A stretch of DNA of 64,000 nucleotides from Musa acuminata AAA Group. Its lineage: Eukaryota > Streptophyta > Magnoliopsida > Zingiberales > Musaceae. Made by a program: the position numbers and the translations under genes. Under the pieces are notes generated by a model, which saw only the letters and a program-made list of their open reading frames with translations, had not been told where the DNA came from and did not search any database. The stretch spans positions 11,232,501-11,296,500 of the forward strand of contig NC_088347.1 of NCBI RefSeq assembly GCF_036884655.1, written 5' to 3'. This document shows, one piece after another, positions 11,203 to 20,699 of the stretch; the stretch's first letter is position 1, and each line of letters begins with the position of its first letter.

Positions 11203-11782
11203 ATGGCAGCGATGGCCCCTAGGGTTGGCAACAGCGGCAGGAGGGTTGATACGATGCATCGAAGTAGGTCGCGCTCTAGATCACGGCAGCCTGCCCTCAT
11301 TTCCAGTGACCCTCGGCCTTGGACTAGCCACTTCAAAGCTTGGAATTCTTTACTCCATAAGTTCAGCCTGCCCTCATCTGGTTGGAAGTCCGGATCTAAG
11401 CTTGGAATTCTTTACTCCATAAGTTCAGGCTGATAAGAAGATTGCTGTATACGAGACTACTGATTCAGCAGAGCTTATTGAGATATGGACTATGGCGATT
11501 GTTGGCTATGTGGTAGGTCTCAAAACATCTTATTTTCCACTATCCTCATTTATCAAAACTCGATGGGGAATATCATCATTTGATCTTCATATGCTGGAGA
11601 ACGGATTCTTTGTTTGCAAGCTATACTCTGAAGAAGATTTACAATGGGTCCTCGAAGGATTATGGACTATTTGCGGCCATCCAATGATTCTACGACGCTG
11701 GTCCTCGAAGGATTCAAGCGCCTCCGCAACAAAGCGAGTCTTCTCTAATGGCAGTAGCACCGATGGTGGCGAAGACTATTGA
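11203..11782 (+). pseudogene. LINE ORF1 with DUF4283-like domain, broken
   Basis: The C-terminal part (11492-11782, 96 residues) has the DUF4283 pattern: SSFIKTRWG, then FFVCKLYSEEDLQWVLEG and HPMILRRW. In plant L1 elements this domain lies in the ORF1 nucleic-acid-binding protein that coats element RNA. Upstream, 11203-11433 encodes an arginine/serine-rich segment (HRSRSRSRSRQP) ending at a stop. A duplicated 29-nt segment (about 11339-11367 and 11400-11428, containing ttggaattctttactcc) sits at this break and may have caused it. No zinc knuckle was seen downstream. Confidence 0.7.
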
Positions 11783-12362
11783 GCATTCCGACTCGCAAGG
11801 ACAACACCGCGGACAGAAGGACAAATCAAAAACTATACCTTTCCTATAATGTATGAGCCTTCCACAATAGAAGTTTCCCATAGTACTAGTGTACGAGAGA
11901 AGCATAAGTCAGAAACTTCATCTCTTCCAATATCTTCGGATCCGTCCACAATAGCTCAATGAACTCAGGCCCAAACAAATCTCGCCAGCAAGGATATTCT
12001 TCCTCAACAAACTCAAGCCACAACAAACATCGCCAACAAGGATATTCTGTCTCAACAAACTCATGCCCCAACAAACCTCTCTAGCCAGGCTGCTCCAACA
12101 AGTACTATCCAGGATATTGTGCTGTAACAATCTTATTGTGCTTCAACAAACCCTGCCAATCAAGACCACATGATTCAAGGTATTTTAAAGTTAAAAAATC
12201 TGTAAGTTGTAGATGAAGTGGATAAATATAGGAATAAAGCCATAAAAGGTAAGGATATTGTACGGGAGGAAATACAAAACCGAAGAATAAGAAAAAGGAT
12301 GGTATAGTCCATCCAAAGTCGTAAGATGAATACCTTACCACCTTTTCATTTGTTTATTACTA

Positions 12363-13102
12363 ATGAAGATAACATGTTGGAATGTTCGCAGACTTAATAA
12401 GCCGGAGAAATGTCAGGAGCTCAACAGAATAATCAAGTCTGCCGCATGTGATATTGTTATTCTAGTGGAAACGAAAATTAAACAATCGCGCGTTCAAGCT
12501 CAAAAGAATTTAATATGCCCGGACGCAGAACTGTTTTCCAATGACTGAAATGAAACATTTGGTAGAATATGGGTCTTATGGCATCCTAACTCTATTAATG
12601 CTTGGTTTATTTTTGCTACTGACCAATTCATTCATCTTAAGGTAGAGGACAAAAAGAATGGCTGTCACTTCTATTTCACTGCTATATATGCTTCAAACAG
12701 TATACAAGAAAGAAATACTCTTTGGTCTGACCTGACTAATATTGTAAATAGCTGTCTCAATGTACCTTGGATTATTCTTGGAGACTTTAATACTGTTCGG
12801 TGCACAAATGAAAAAGAGGGGGATAGACAACTTTCAGAAAGTCAGCTTCAAAGTTTTAATGATTACATTGATACTACAGCATTGTTTGATATGAAATCTG
12901 TGGGTAATTAGCTCTCTTGGAGTAATCAAGGTGCTACTAATAGAAAAATTATGGCTCGACTTGATAGGTGTTTGATTAATCATGAATGGTTAATAGTTTA
13001 CCCAGATTCACTTCTTGAGTATGGTGCTCCTTTAGATTCTTTAACATGTGGAGTACTCATCCTTAATTTCTTGATGTTATCAGATCTGCTTGGAATGTTA
13101 AT
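12363..13102 (+). pseudogene. LINE ORF2 endonuclease (APE-like)
   Basis: Starts MKITCWNVRRLNKPEK, typical of the exonuclease-endonuclease-phosphatase fold of L1 ORF2. Later motifs in the same frame are VILVETKIK (the metal-binding Glu), WIILGDFNTV (the DFN motif) and LSWSN. In-frame stops occur at 12546-12548 (TGA) and 12909-12911 (TAG), and the frame shifts by one before the RT part at about 13050-13103. The domain nicks target DNA to prime reverse transcription; this copy is inactive as written. Confidence 0.85.
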
Positions 13103-15124
13103 GTGCATGGATCCCCCTCTTACATCTTATGTCAAAAGCTCAAAGCCTGTGAAGCAGCACTAAAGGAGTGGAATACAAATACCTTTGGCAATATTACCAC
13201 CAGAGTTCAATTTTTCAGAAAGGAACTAATGTCATTGCAACATGAGCTGCAACTTCAACCAAATGATGAGAATATTATCTACAAAGAGACAGAAGCCAGA
13301 AATAACTTCATGCAAGCCTTAAAACAGGAGGAAAGTTTTGCACAGCAAAAGTCTCGACAGCATTGGCTTACACTAGGGGATTCCAATACTAAATTTTTCT
13401 ATGCTTCAATTGCTACTCAAAGGGCTGTTAACCGTATCAACAAATGCAGAGACAAAGATGATAATCTTATTGAGAATTTAGATGAGGTTAAAGCACACAA
13501 AGAGCAATTTTTTTATTCCTTACTCAATCAAGCTGGGAAACCTAATAACATTCATGTGGAGCCAGCTAGAAAACTTGATTCGGAAGCTGTTTCAATCCTC
13601 AATGCCCCAATTACAGATGCCAAAATTATATGTGTTGTCTTTAAGTCACCAAAGCACAAAAGCCCAGGTCCAGATGGATTTCCAACTGAATTTTACCAAA
13701 CTGCTTGGTCTTTTATTGGAAATGATATGATCAAGGCTTGCCAACATTTTTTCTCTTCAGGTCATATTCTTAGAGAGATGAATTGCACTTTTATTTTTTT
13801 AATTCCAAAGAATGCAGGGGCTGATTCACTAGAGAACTATCGACCTATATCATTATGCAACTTTATTTACAAGATCATCTCCAAAGTATTGACAAATAGA
13901 ATGTAAAAGGTAATACACAAGATCATTAGCCCAAATCAAGCTACTTTTATCAAAGGGAGAAGTATATATCATAACATTTTGCTTGCTAATGACTTGGTCA
14001 AAGATTTGGATTCAAAAGCAATAGGGACAAAAATATGTTTTAAAGCTGATTTACGGAAAGCCTTTGATTCAGTCAATAGGAAATTTATCTATAAGATGCT
14101 CCTCGATATGAACTTCCCACAGCAATAGGTTAATTGGATTAAATCTTGCCTGGAAACTCCAAAGTTTTCGATACTCTTTAATGGCTCACCTATTGGTTTT
14201 TTTGGGAGCACGAATGGCATCCGACAAGGTGATCCACTCTCTCCGTATCTCTTTACTATTGCGATGGAAGGACTTAGCTGTATGTTGGAACACGTAGTCT
14301 TAAATGGCAGCATTAAGGTACCCATTGCTAGTTCTATTCATATATCACATATAACATTTGTAGATGATTTACTTATCTTTCTCCAAAATGAACCAACTTC
14401 AGTAAAGAACTTGGCTACTATTATGAATGACTTTGGTATGGTTTTTGGACTTCAGTTAAATCATGCGAAAAGTAAAGTATATATGAGCCCTTACGTTGAG
14501 GATAAGGTCTTTATTGCACAAACTTTGGGGGTTAGTGAGGGAAGCTTGCCTGTTCCTTATTTGGGTCTCTCGCTCATATCCACAAGCATTCACAAAACCC
14601 ACTGTCAGCCTATCTTGCAAAAAACAAATAATATAATTTCTACTTGGAAAAATAGGTTTCTATCAAAAGCAGGACGACTCGAACTCATCCGTTCGGTATT
14701 GCACTCCTACTCTATATATTGGTGTAATGCATTTCTTCTGCCTGCTGGACTTCTCCAAGATATTGAACAGTTATTAATGAACTTCTTTTGGAATGGCACA
14801 AATGATAAGGAAATGCATATGGTAAATTGGGATAGCATTTACAAATCGAAAGATGAAGGGGGGCTAAACTTGAGAAATACTAGAGATTGTAATCTAGCAT
14901 GTCTGGTACAGCAATTGTGGGATCTTTTGCAAAACAAATGTTCCATATGGTCACATTGGGTTGCTGCTATGTATCTTTCAAAGGAATCAATTTGGGAAAT
15001 TTCAACAAGAACATACCACTCTGCAGCTTGGAAAGGAATTTTAAAGGCAAGGAATTTGCTAATCAAACACATTTCTTATGCAATCTCTTCTGGAACTAGT
15101 ACTAATGTGTGGTACGATCCTTAG
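13103..15124 (+). pseudogene. LINE ORF2 reverse transcriptase
   Basis: The frame contains the RT landmarks in order: KSPGPDGFPTEF, ENYRPISLCN and NRM (stop TAA at 13904-13906), then QATFIKGRS, FKADLRKAFDSV, a TAG near 14127, NGIRQGDPLSPYLF and FVDD (the catalytic YXDD variant, about 14359-14370). PVPYLGLSL and the thumb-like region follow to the TAG at 15122-15124. All parts share one frame, so the damage here is nonsense mutations, not indels. It copies LINE RNA at the nicked target. Confidence 0.9.
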
Positions 15125-15763
15125 GTGAATGGGAAGAGTATATTTCAACTATATAGTGACAGAATACAAAAATATCTTGGGGCTCCCAAAGATTGGAAGG
15201 TTTCCGAGTTCATTGCTAATGGTACCTGGTGTCTCCCTAATCCTATTTCTCCCGAAATGTTATCACTTTGGCCGACTATTATAGCTATTCCAATCAGGAT
15301 CAACTCTTCATATATACTTATTTGGCCTTCTGATAATGACAAATTTAGTGTCACATCCGCATGGAATCAAATTAGGCAAAGAACTAACAAGTGGGTCCCA
15401 AGCAGTTGGACATGGGATCGACCGGGATCACAAAGACATTCTTTATGTACATGGCAGGCCCTTCTCAATAAACTACCTACAATAGACAATATAAAAAGAA
15501 GAGGTATCTATCATGTTAACCGATGCTCCCTTTGTATGGAACAAGAAGAAACTGTTGACCACCTCTATTTTGCTTGTGATTATACAAAATGGATATGGAA
15601 GCAGATTCTCCAGCGATTTGAACTCAATAGACTGCCGCAACCAAACTTACACCAAGAACTAGGCGACCTCATGCAATGTTTCTCAAGAAAAGGGCCTGTC
15701 ACACAATTGGCAAAGGTTACTTTCAGATGCGCTATTTGGTGGATAGTGGAAGGAGAGATATAA
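15125..15763 (+). pseudogene. LINE ORF2 C-terminal zf-RVT region
   Basis: This continues ORF2 in frame after the 15122 stop. It holds the tryptophan-rich region and the zf-RVT motif CSLCMEQEETVDHLYFAC near 15525-15580. The frame breaks at about 15740 (WWI then VEGEI), where the paralogue at 750-1130 continues to KDIFIKFNFAIS, indicating a 1-nt indel. Confidence 0.85.
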
Positions 15764-16149
15764 CATAATCTTTGAATGTCAACACACAAACAATGCTCAG
15801 CACTTGAAAAAGATTATTAGAGACTCAAGATCCTATATGAAGCAAGATCTCAAAACGGAGCACTTTACCCAAAGAGAAAAAGATATTTTTATCAAATTTA
15901 ATTTTGCTATTAGCTAAAGATCTTGGGAATGATGCCAAATTATGTACCCACAGGTAGTTTTGATATATCTGGATACACATTTTCTTTGTTGACTATAATT
16001 AGGAGTTATAGTCTACAGCATGTGTAGTCATAACTATCGCATTCGCACTCTATGAGTTACTTGGCTTTATCTATGACTTGTATAGATAAAGCTATTTGTA
16101 GAAACTTTACACATAATCAATATACTTTTACTTACCAAAAAAAAAAAAA
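15764..16149 (+). other. LINE 3' UTR and poly(A)
   Basis: The remnant of the C-terminal coding sequence to about 15917, then the 3' UTR, shared with 1131-1342 and 10280-10448, ending in 'ttacttacc' plus a run of A. No separate gene. Confidence 0.8.
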
Positions 16150-16469
16150 CACTATCATCCATATTTCAAGATGGAATTCATAACCAGGAATCATTTCATC
16201 AAATCCATTTCAGAAAAATATTTTTCATATAATAAGTGTATGAGAAAATCTGATATTTAGGATACTAATTGTTAAGCGAATCCGAAAATGAAATTAACAC
16301 TTTCATGCATTCGGACAAGACTATGCTATACAATCATGAAGACAAAACATGCTTATTGTTATGGAAATTTTTGTATTCAACACATAATTTCCAACATGTT
16401 ATTTAGGCATGTAATGGCAGTCAAGTGATTTGATCATTTAATAAAGTCTGAAAAATAATTTTAACTAGT
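16150..16469 (-). mobile_element. Host Sirevirus 3' noncoding segment, right of the LINE
   Basis: It continues 10458-10584 across the LINE and is paralogous to about 2020-2460 (gcattcggacaag, cacataatttccaacatg, caagtgatttgatcatt). It lies directly after the pol stop codon of the host Sirevirus on the minus strand. No ORF. Confidence 0.75.
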
Positions 16470-17410
16470 TTATGTATTCGGACACATCAACATTCCTAAT
16501 TCTCTTCTTATGAAATCAAATTGTTCTTCACTTAGAGGTTTTGTAAAAATATCAGCTAGTTGATATTTAGTATTAATGAATTCTATGATTAAATCATGAT
16601 TCGTAACATGATCTCGTATGAAGTGATGTCTAATATCATTATGTTTTGTTCTTGAGTGTTGTATAGGAATTTTTGTTAAGCATATTGCACTTGTGTTATC
16701 ACATTTAATGGGAATATTTTTAAGATGAATTTTATAATATTCTAAGGTATTTTTCATCCATACAACTTGTGCACAACATGCACTTGCTGCAATATATTCA
16801 GCTTCGGTTGTTGATAGTGCAACCGAGTTTTATTTTTTAGATGACCAGGAAACAAGGGTCTGTCCTAAAAATTAACATGTTCCTGATGTGCTTTTTCTAT
16901 CTAGTCTACAGCCAACAAAGTCCACATCAGCATAAGCAATTAACTCAAGATTCTCTGATTTTGGGTACCATAATCCTAGATTTGTGGTACCATTAAGATA
17001 CCTAAGTATTATTTTAACAGCTTTGAGATGAGATATCTTAGAGTTTGATTGAAATATAGCATAAAGTCCTACACTGAATATGATATCTGGTATAGTTGCA
17101 GTGAGGTAAAGTAAACTTCCTATCATACCCCTATAAGTTTTTTAATCGAAGCTTTCTCCATTTTCATCAATTTCTAACTTAGTGGTGGTGCTTATAGGAG
17201 TGTTAATAGCTTTTGAGTTATTCATATTAAACTTTTTTAGCAAATTCATAGAATATTTAGTTTGACTAATAAAGATGACATTGCTTAGTTGTTTGATTTG
17301 TAAGCCTAAGAAGAATGTTAATTCTCCCATTAAACTCATTTCAAATTCAACACTCATAGTTTTAGCAAAAGATTCACAAAGAGATTCATTCGTAGAACCA
17401 ATGATAATAT
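16470..17410 (-). pseudogene. Host Sirevirus pol: RT end and RNase H
   Basis: The minus strand encodes, in one frame with a few stops (near 17138, 16870 and 16830), the part just after the RT catalytic motif (IIGSTNESLCESFAKTM), MGELTFFLGLQIKQ, SKAINTPIST, MIGSLLYLTATIPDIIF and AYADVDFVGCRLDRKSTSG. RNase H follows: CDNTSAICLTKIPIQHSRTKH and HDLIIEFINTKYQLADIFTK, ending LGMLMCPNT. The first codons abut the Angela-like LTR at 17411; the missing upstream half of RT resumes at 51364. The break lies directly after the Y-V-D-D aspartates. Confidence 0.88.
17406..17410. repeat. Left target duplication of the Angela-like composite (aatat)
   Basis: aatat here and at 51364-51368. Five bp is the usual Copia integrase stagger, and the two flanks rejoin as one continuous Sirevirus RT sequence. 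Confidence 0.9.
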
Positions 17411-18889
17411 TGCTAGTCATAAGTGCCCAGCAAGCCAATCACGTGAGTGATGGCACGTGTGACTTGATACAGAATCTTTTTGCTTATTATATTTTGGCGT
17501 ATATCACTTTATAACTATTGCATAAATGCATATATATTGTGATGTCCTTGGATTTGTGCAATGGGAATCGGATCGTGATGAGATCACGATAATGAGACCG
17601 ATTCACCTTTAAACACATATCCTAAATAATCCCGGTCATAGGTTACTCGAGAGGGACATCATGATAACCGGATAGACTGGTGTGTTGTATACCTGTCGAT
17701 ATGATGGATGCAGCTGGTCTCATAGCTGCTCGTGTAGGGACACTAGGGATACAGTACAGGTGCTCATTGGAGAATGAGTTCACTGATTGATCCGCTTACG
17801 GAATGCTGGATGGTTGATGATGCCTTATTGTCAGACAACGATTCCGTAGTCCTAGTGGTGTATCTGGTTCTTAGACTTGAGACACCAAGGATGTCCTGTA
17901 TGAGTGCTCCACTCTTTGATACCAGACTTATAGGTTTGGCTGTTCCCAGATCTAGTACAGCTGGTCATTGGGAGTGGTAGTCGACCTTACGAGGGCTATT
18001 GAGTGTCGATAGAGGATCATCCACTCTAGGTATCATGAGAGGAATATCCCATGTGTTCTTGCTCAAACAAATCCCTGGCCAGGGTCATTCGGGTTGAGAG
18101 AGAAAGAGTTCTCCGGGAGAATCCGATTAGAGCAAGACTCGGGTTGAGACAGCACCATGCTCGATATACGGTCTCTGGGATATTAGATGGATGAGGGAAT
18201 ATAGGTACATGGTAACTGAGGACAGACAGGTCCAATGGATTGGATTCCCCTGTATCGTCTAGGGACTACGGCGTAGTGGCCTAGTACTTCCGTAGTCGAT
18301 GAGTCGAGTGAATTATTACAGAGATAATAATTCACTCAGTCAGAAGGAGTTCTGACAGGTATGACTCATGGCCAGCTCGATATTGGACCTAGAGGGTCAC
18401 ACACATATGGTAGGCATTGCGATGAGTAGAGGTTCGGATATGAGATATCCGACGGAGCCCTTGTCATATTGGATGCAGATCCAATACCCACTAGGGAAGG
18501 ACCCATTAGGGTTTTGACACGGGATCTCTATAAATAGGAGGGATTCACAGCCTCATAGGCTAGAGTCTTTGCTTGCCCTTCCTATTCTCCTCTCCCTCTC
18601 CACCTCAGAGTAGGCCTGGAGTTTTGAGGAGCGTCGTCGCAACCCTGCTGTGTGGATCACCGCTAGAGAGGAGGACGCTTGACCTCCTTCACCCTCTCCT
18701 AAGGATCTGCAAGGAAACAGGGATATACGATCTCCCTAGGTAACACAATCTCTATACGCAGTTTTGTGTTTTTGCGGATTTTGCGCACCAATCTTCGCAC
18801 GACGATGAACATCTTTTTGGGAATCGGGGATTTTTGTTTTCTTGTTCTTCCGCTGCGCATATGATGTCGCCCCCTATGATTTCCCAACA
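17411..18889 (+). repeat. Outer left LTR of the Angela-like composite
   Basis: Begins tgctagtcataagtg, ends ttcccaaca. It is 1479 bp, versus 1493 bp for its partner at 49871-51363; a deletion of about 14 nt near 18138-18150 explains the difference. It contains a TATA box at 18529-18536. The frame at 17774-17980 recurs in every LTR copy only because the LTRs are repeats; I do not call it a gene. Confidence 0.92.
18529..18536 (+). promoter_or_regulatory. TATA box, outer left Angela-like LTR
   Basis: tataaata in gggatctctataaataggagg, conserved in every LTR of the family: minus-strand 27984-27991, 29098-29105, 46029-46036 and 56694-56701, and plus-strand 51003-51010. It is the likely core promoter. 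Confidence 0.75.
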
Positions 18890-18890
18890 G

Positions 18891-18903
18891 TAGTATCAGA
18901 GCC
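18891..18903 (+). promoter_or_regulatory. Primer binding site, Angela-like plus-strand copy
   Basis: tagtatcagagcc, one mismatch to the initiator-tRNA primer site tggtatcagagcc, one base after the LTR end. The minus-strand copies (27617-27630, 45382-45395) keep the consensus. Confidence 0.85.
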
Positions 18904-18959
18904 AGGTTGTTCGTGCTAATGATTGGTTTTGAACTGCGTGTGTTGTGTTTAGGAAGAAT

Positions 18960-19430
18960 ATTGACGTCAAAATCGTTGACGCAAAAGCGAGGAAGGGCAG
19001 CAACAGTTGCTGCCCTCGATCTGCAAACCTGCAGCCGCAGCTGCAACCGCAGCCAGGCAGCACAGCGCCGGCGCATGCGCAAGCGCTGTGCCTGCAGCAG
19101 CCGGCCGGCGGTCTGCTTGCAGCAGGCTTGCTGCTGGCGGGGCTGGCAACCCACGGGAAGAGGCGCCGCAGGGAAGCGGCGCCTGCCGCCGAAAGGAAGC
19201 GGCGCCTGCCGATGCCGCTCCCGCGGGCGAAACCCCCCCCACGGGCGGCCGCCCGGCGGTACAGCACCGTCTGCGGAGGCAGCGGCGCCCGAAGGGGGCG
19301 CCCACCCGCAGCGGCATCGCCGCCAGCGGGTGTGCCGCCTGCAGGCGAGGGCAGTGCCCTCGCCCCGCCGCACAGGCCGCCGCCGGCAGGGTGGCGGCGG
19401 CGGCAGCAGCAAAAAGGGCAAAGGGTATTA
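18960..19430 (+). other. GC-rich block in the Angela-like leader
   Basis: Dominated by gcggcg, gcagcagc and ccgccg words, with inverted segments such as gaagcggcgcctgccgcc. The same block occurs reversed at 27100-27535 and 44875-45290, with a reduced form at 62465-62570. It stands out from the AT-rich neighbours. Function unknown. Confidence 0.7.
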
Positions 19431-20201
19431 GGGTTTTCTGGGCAAAAGATAGTTTTGCCCCTCGGAATTTGAGAAATTCCAGTTTCTGTCTTTTGTCCAA
19501 ATTACGAAAATACCCTTGGGAATTGAGAAATTCCCTATATATCCCTGATTTCAGAAAATATTAATTAATTAAAAGGTTTAGTTGATTATTATTTTTATTA
19601 TTATCTAGTAGTCCTACATGATGATGATTATTTATACATGTGATGTATGATGAGTGGACGGATGATCATGGACCGTGTGATGTGTGTACTTGTGATTATT
19701 ATTATTGAGGTCTGCGAACCTCCATTATATTTCTCGTTTATTGTCGGGCCTGCGTGCCTATGATTAAGTTGTAATCACATGAGGAGGCGCAGCGGGAGCG
19801 TGGATGCCATAGCGGGACCCACGAGACGGACGATCGTGATGCATGGAGATGCATCAAGATGTCGACGGAACCGACGAGGACGAGATGGACGATCACAAGG
19901 CATGGAGATGCACCGTTGCACACATAGATCTTGATGTGAGTGATTAGGCCTACTGGTTCGGGCCTAATCATATTAGGTTGTGGTCCATGATCATCTGGTG
20001 TGATTGCTTATACACATACTAGATATGTATATATATTTGCATGCGATGTAGATATATATTAAATATGCATATGTGTGACATGTCATATTAGGAGACCAAA
20101 TCATAGAAACATCTCTCGATAATATTAAGTCGGTAAACGTGAGCCAATTAGATTGACCCACGTGGCCTTCCATCGTTATGAGTAGGAACCGAATCCCGGT
20201 G

Positions 20202-20514
20202 TAGGTTGAGTTGGTCGAGTCCCTCGAGACTCACCTATATCGCGATTCGCTATCTTGCTTACGACATAGAGATGTCACCGGTGACCTGAGGGCATGATAT
20301 GCTTGGTCGAGTCCCTCGAGGGTATATCATCAAATCAGACTCATCTTGTAACGAAGGTGTTGACTTAACCGAGCATCATGGTTGGTCGAGTCCCTCGAGG
20401 CCATGGTGATTTGGAGGCCGAACAGGACGGGAATCACAAGGAGTTGTGATCGGCAAGAGTTGTCTACCTTTTAGGCTTAGTGTGATTGGTCGAGTCCCTC
20501 GAGGTTACACTAAG
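20202..20514 (+). promoter_or_regulatory. Array of four core-conserved hairpins in the leader
   Basis: The core TTGGTCGAGTCCCTCGAGG occurs at 20211 (last base A), 20303, 20382 and 20486. The core itself can fold (TCGAG, TCC loop, CTCGA). Each is flanked by a private complementary pair: 20202-20211 with 20229-20237 (one bulge), 20294-20302 with 20322-20330, 20374-20381 with 20401-20408, and 20476-20485 with 20505-20514, with G:U pairs in the last three. Four different stems around one core is hard to get by simple duplication. A role in RNA dimerisation, packaging or translation is inference. Confidence 0.7.
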
Positions 20515-20699
20515 ACGCTGATTGGATCCTGATCCCCACTAGAAGTCTGCCGGAGACTTCCGTTTCACGTGCTGAGGGTGTCGCGTGACTCGTTAGTAAA
20601 ATAGTGGGAGCATATTAAGATAGAAGTCCATATCTTGATAGTTTATTTCTTGCAAAATCTGCATGTTATTCATTTTTGCTACATCTTTATTTTCAGAAA

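Larger units (their letters stand above)
10585..16149 (+). mobile_element. Full-length L1-clade LINE, about 5.57 kb
   Basis: A complete non-LTR retrotransposon: GC-rich tandem-repeat 5' region (10640-11200), ORF1 with a DUF4283-type domain (11492-11782), ORF2 with endonuclease (12363-13050), RT (13103-15124) and zf-RVT (15125-15763), 3' UTR and poly(A) (about 16138-16149). It is flanked by a 14-bp target duplication, so the 5' end at 10585 is a true element end. ORF2 carries several stops (12546, 12909, 13904, 14127 and 15122) and at least one frameshift, so it is not autonomous. Confidence 0.92.
18904..20699 (+). other. Long Angela-like leader (about 1.8 kb after the LTR)
   Basis: Between the primer site and the gag ATG. 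It has three parts: a very GC-rich block (about 18960-19430), an AT-rich stretch with polypyrimidine and taattaatt features (19440-19730), and a region with many ATGs, a duplicated 'gcatggagatgca' motif (19837-19917) and the four-hairpin array (20202-20514). Long open frames in the GC block appear in several phases on both strands, as expected when stop codons are rare, so they are not called as genes. Confidence 0.75.

Noticed and set aside
10707..11433. Frames on both strands in the LINE 5' region (up to 145 residues)
   Set aside because: Produced by GC-rich tandem units; no similarity to ORF1 until the DUF4283 part at 11492.
17774..17980. A conserved 68-residue frame in Angela-like LTRs (also at 29668, 46600, 50234, 57241, 62889)
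   Set aside because: It recurs only because the LTR recurs; no known domain, and indels and stops differ between copies.
18699..19564. Several long overlapping frames (up to 240 residues) on both strands in the GC-rich leader block, with copies at 27000-27690 and 44766-45450
   Set aside because: Open frames in many phases at once are expected where stop codons are rare. No recognisable domain, and the composition is Ala/Arg/Pro low complexity.
20211..20504. GGTCGAGTCCC in the hairpin cores resembles a tRNA B box (GGTTCRANTCC), suggesting SINE or tRNA relics
   Set aside because: One T is missing, and no A box at the right distance or tRNA fold is present in any of the four. The array fits a repeated hairpin core better.
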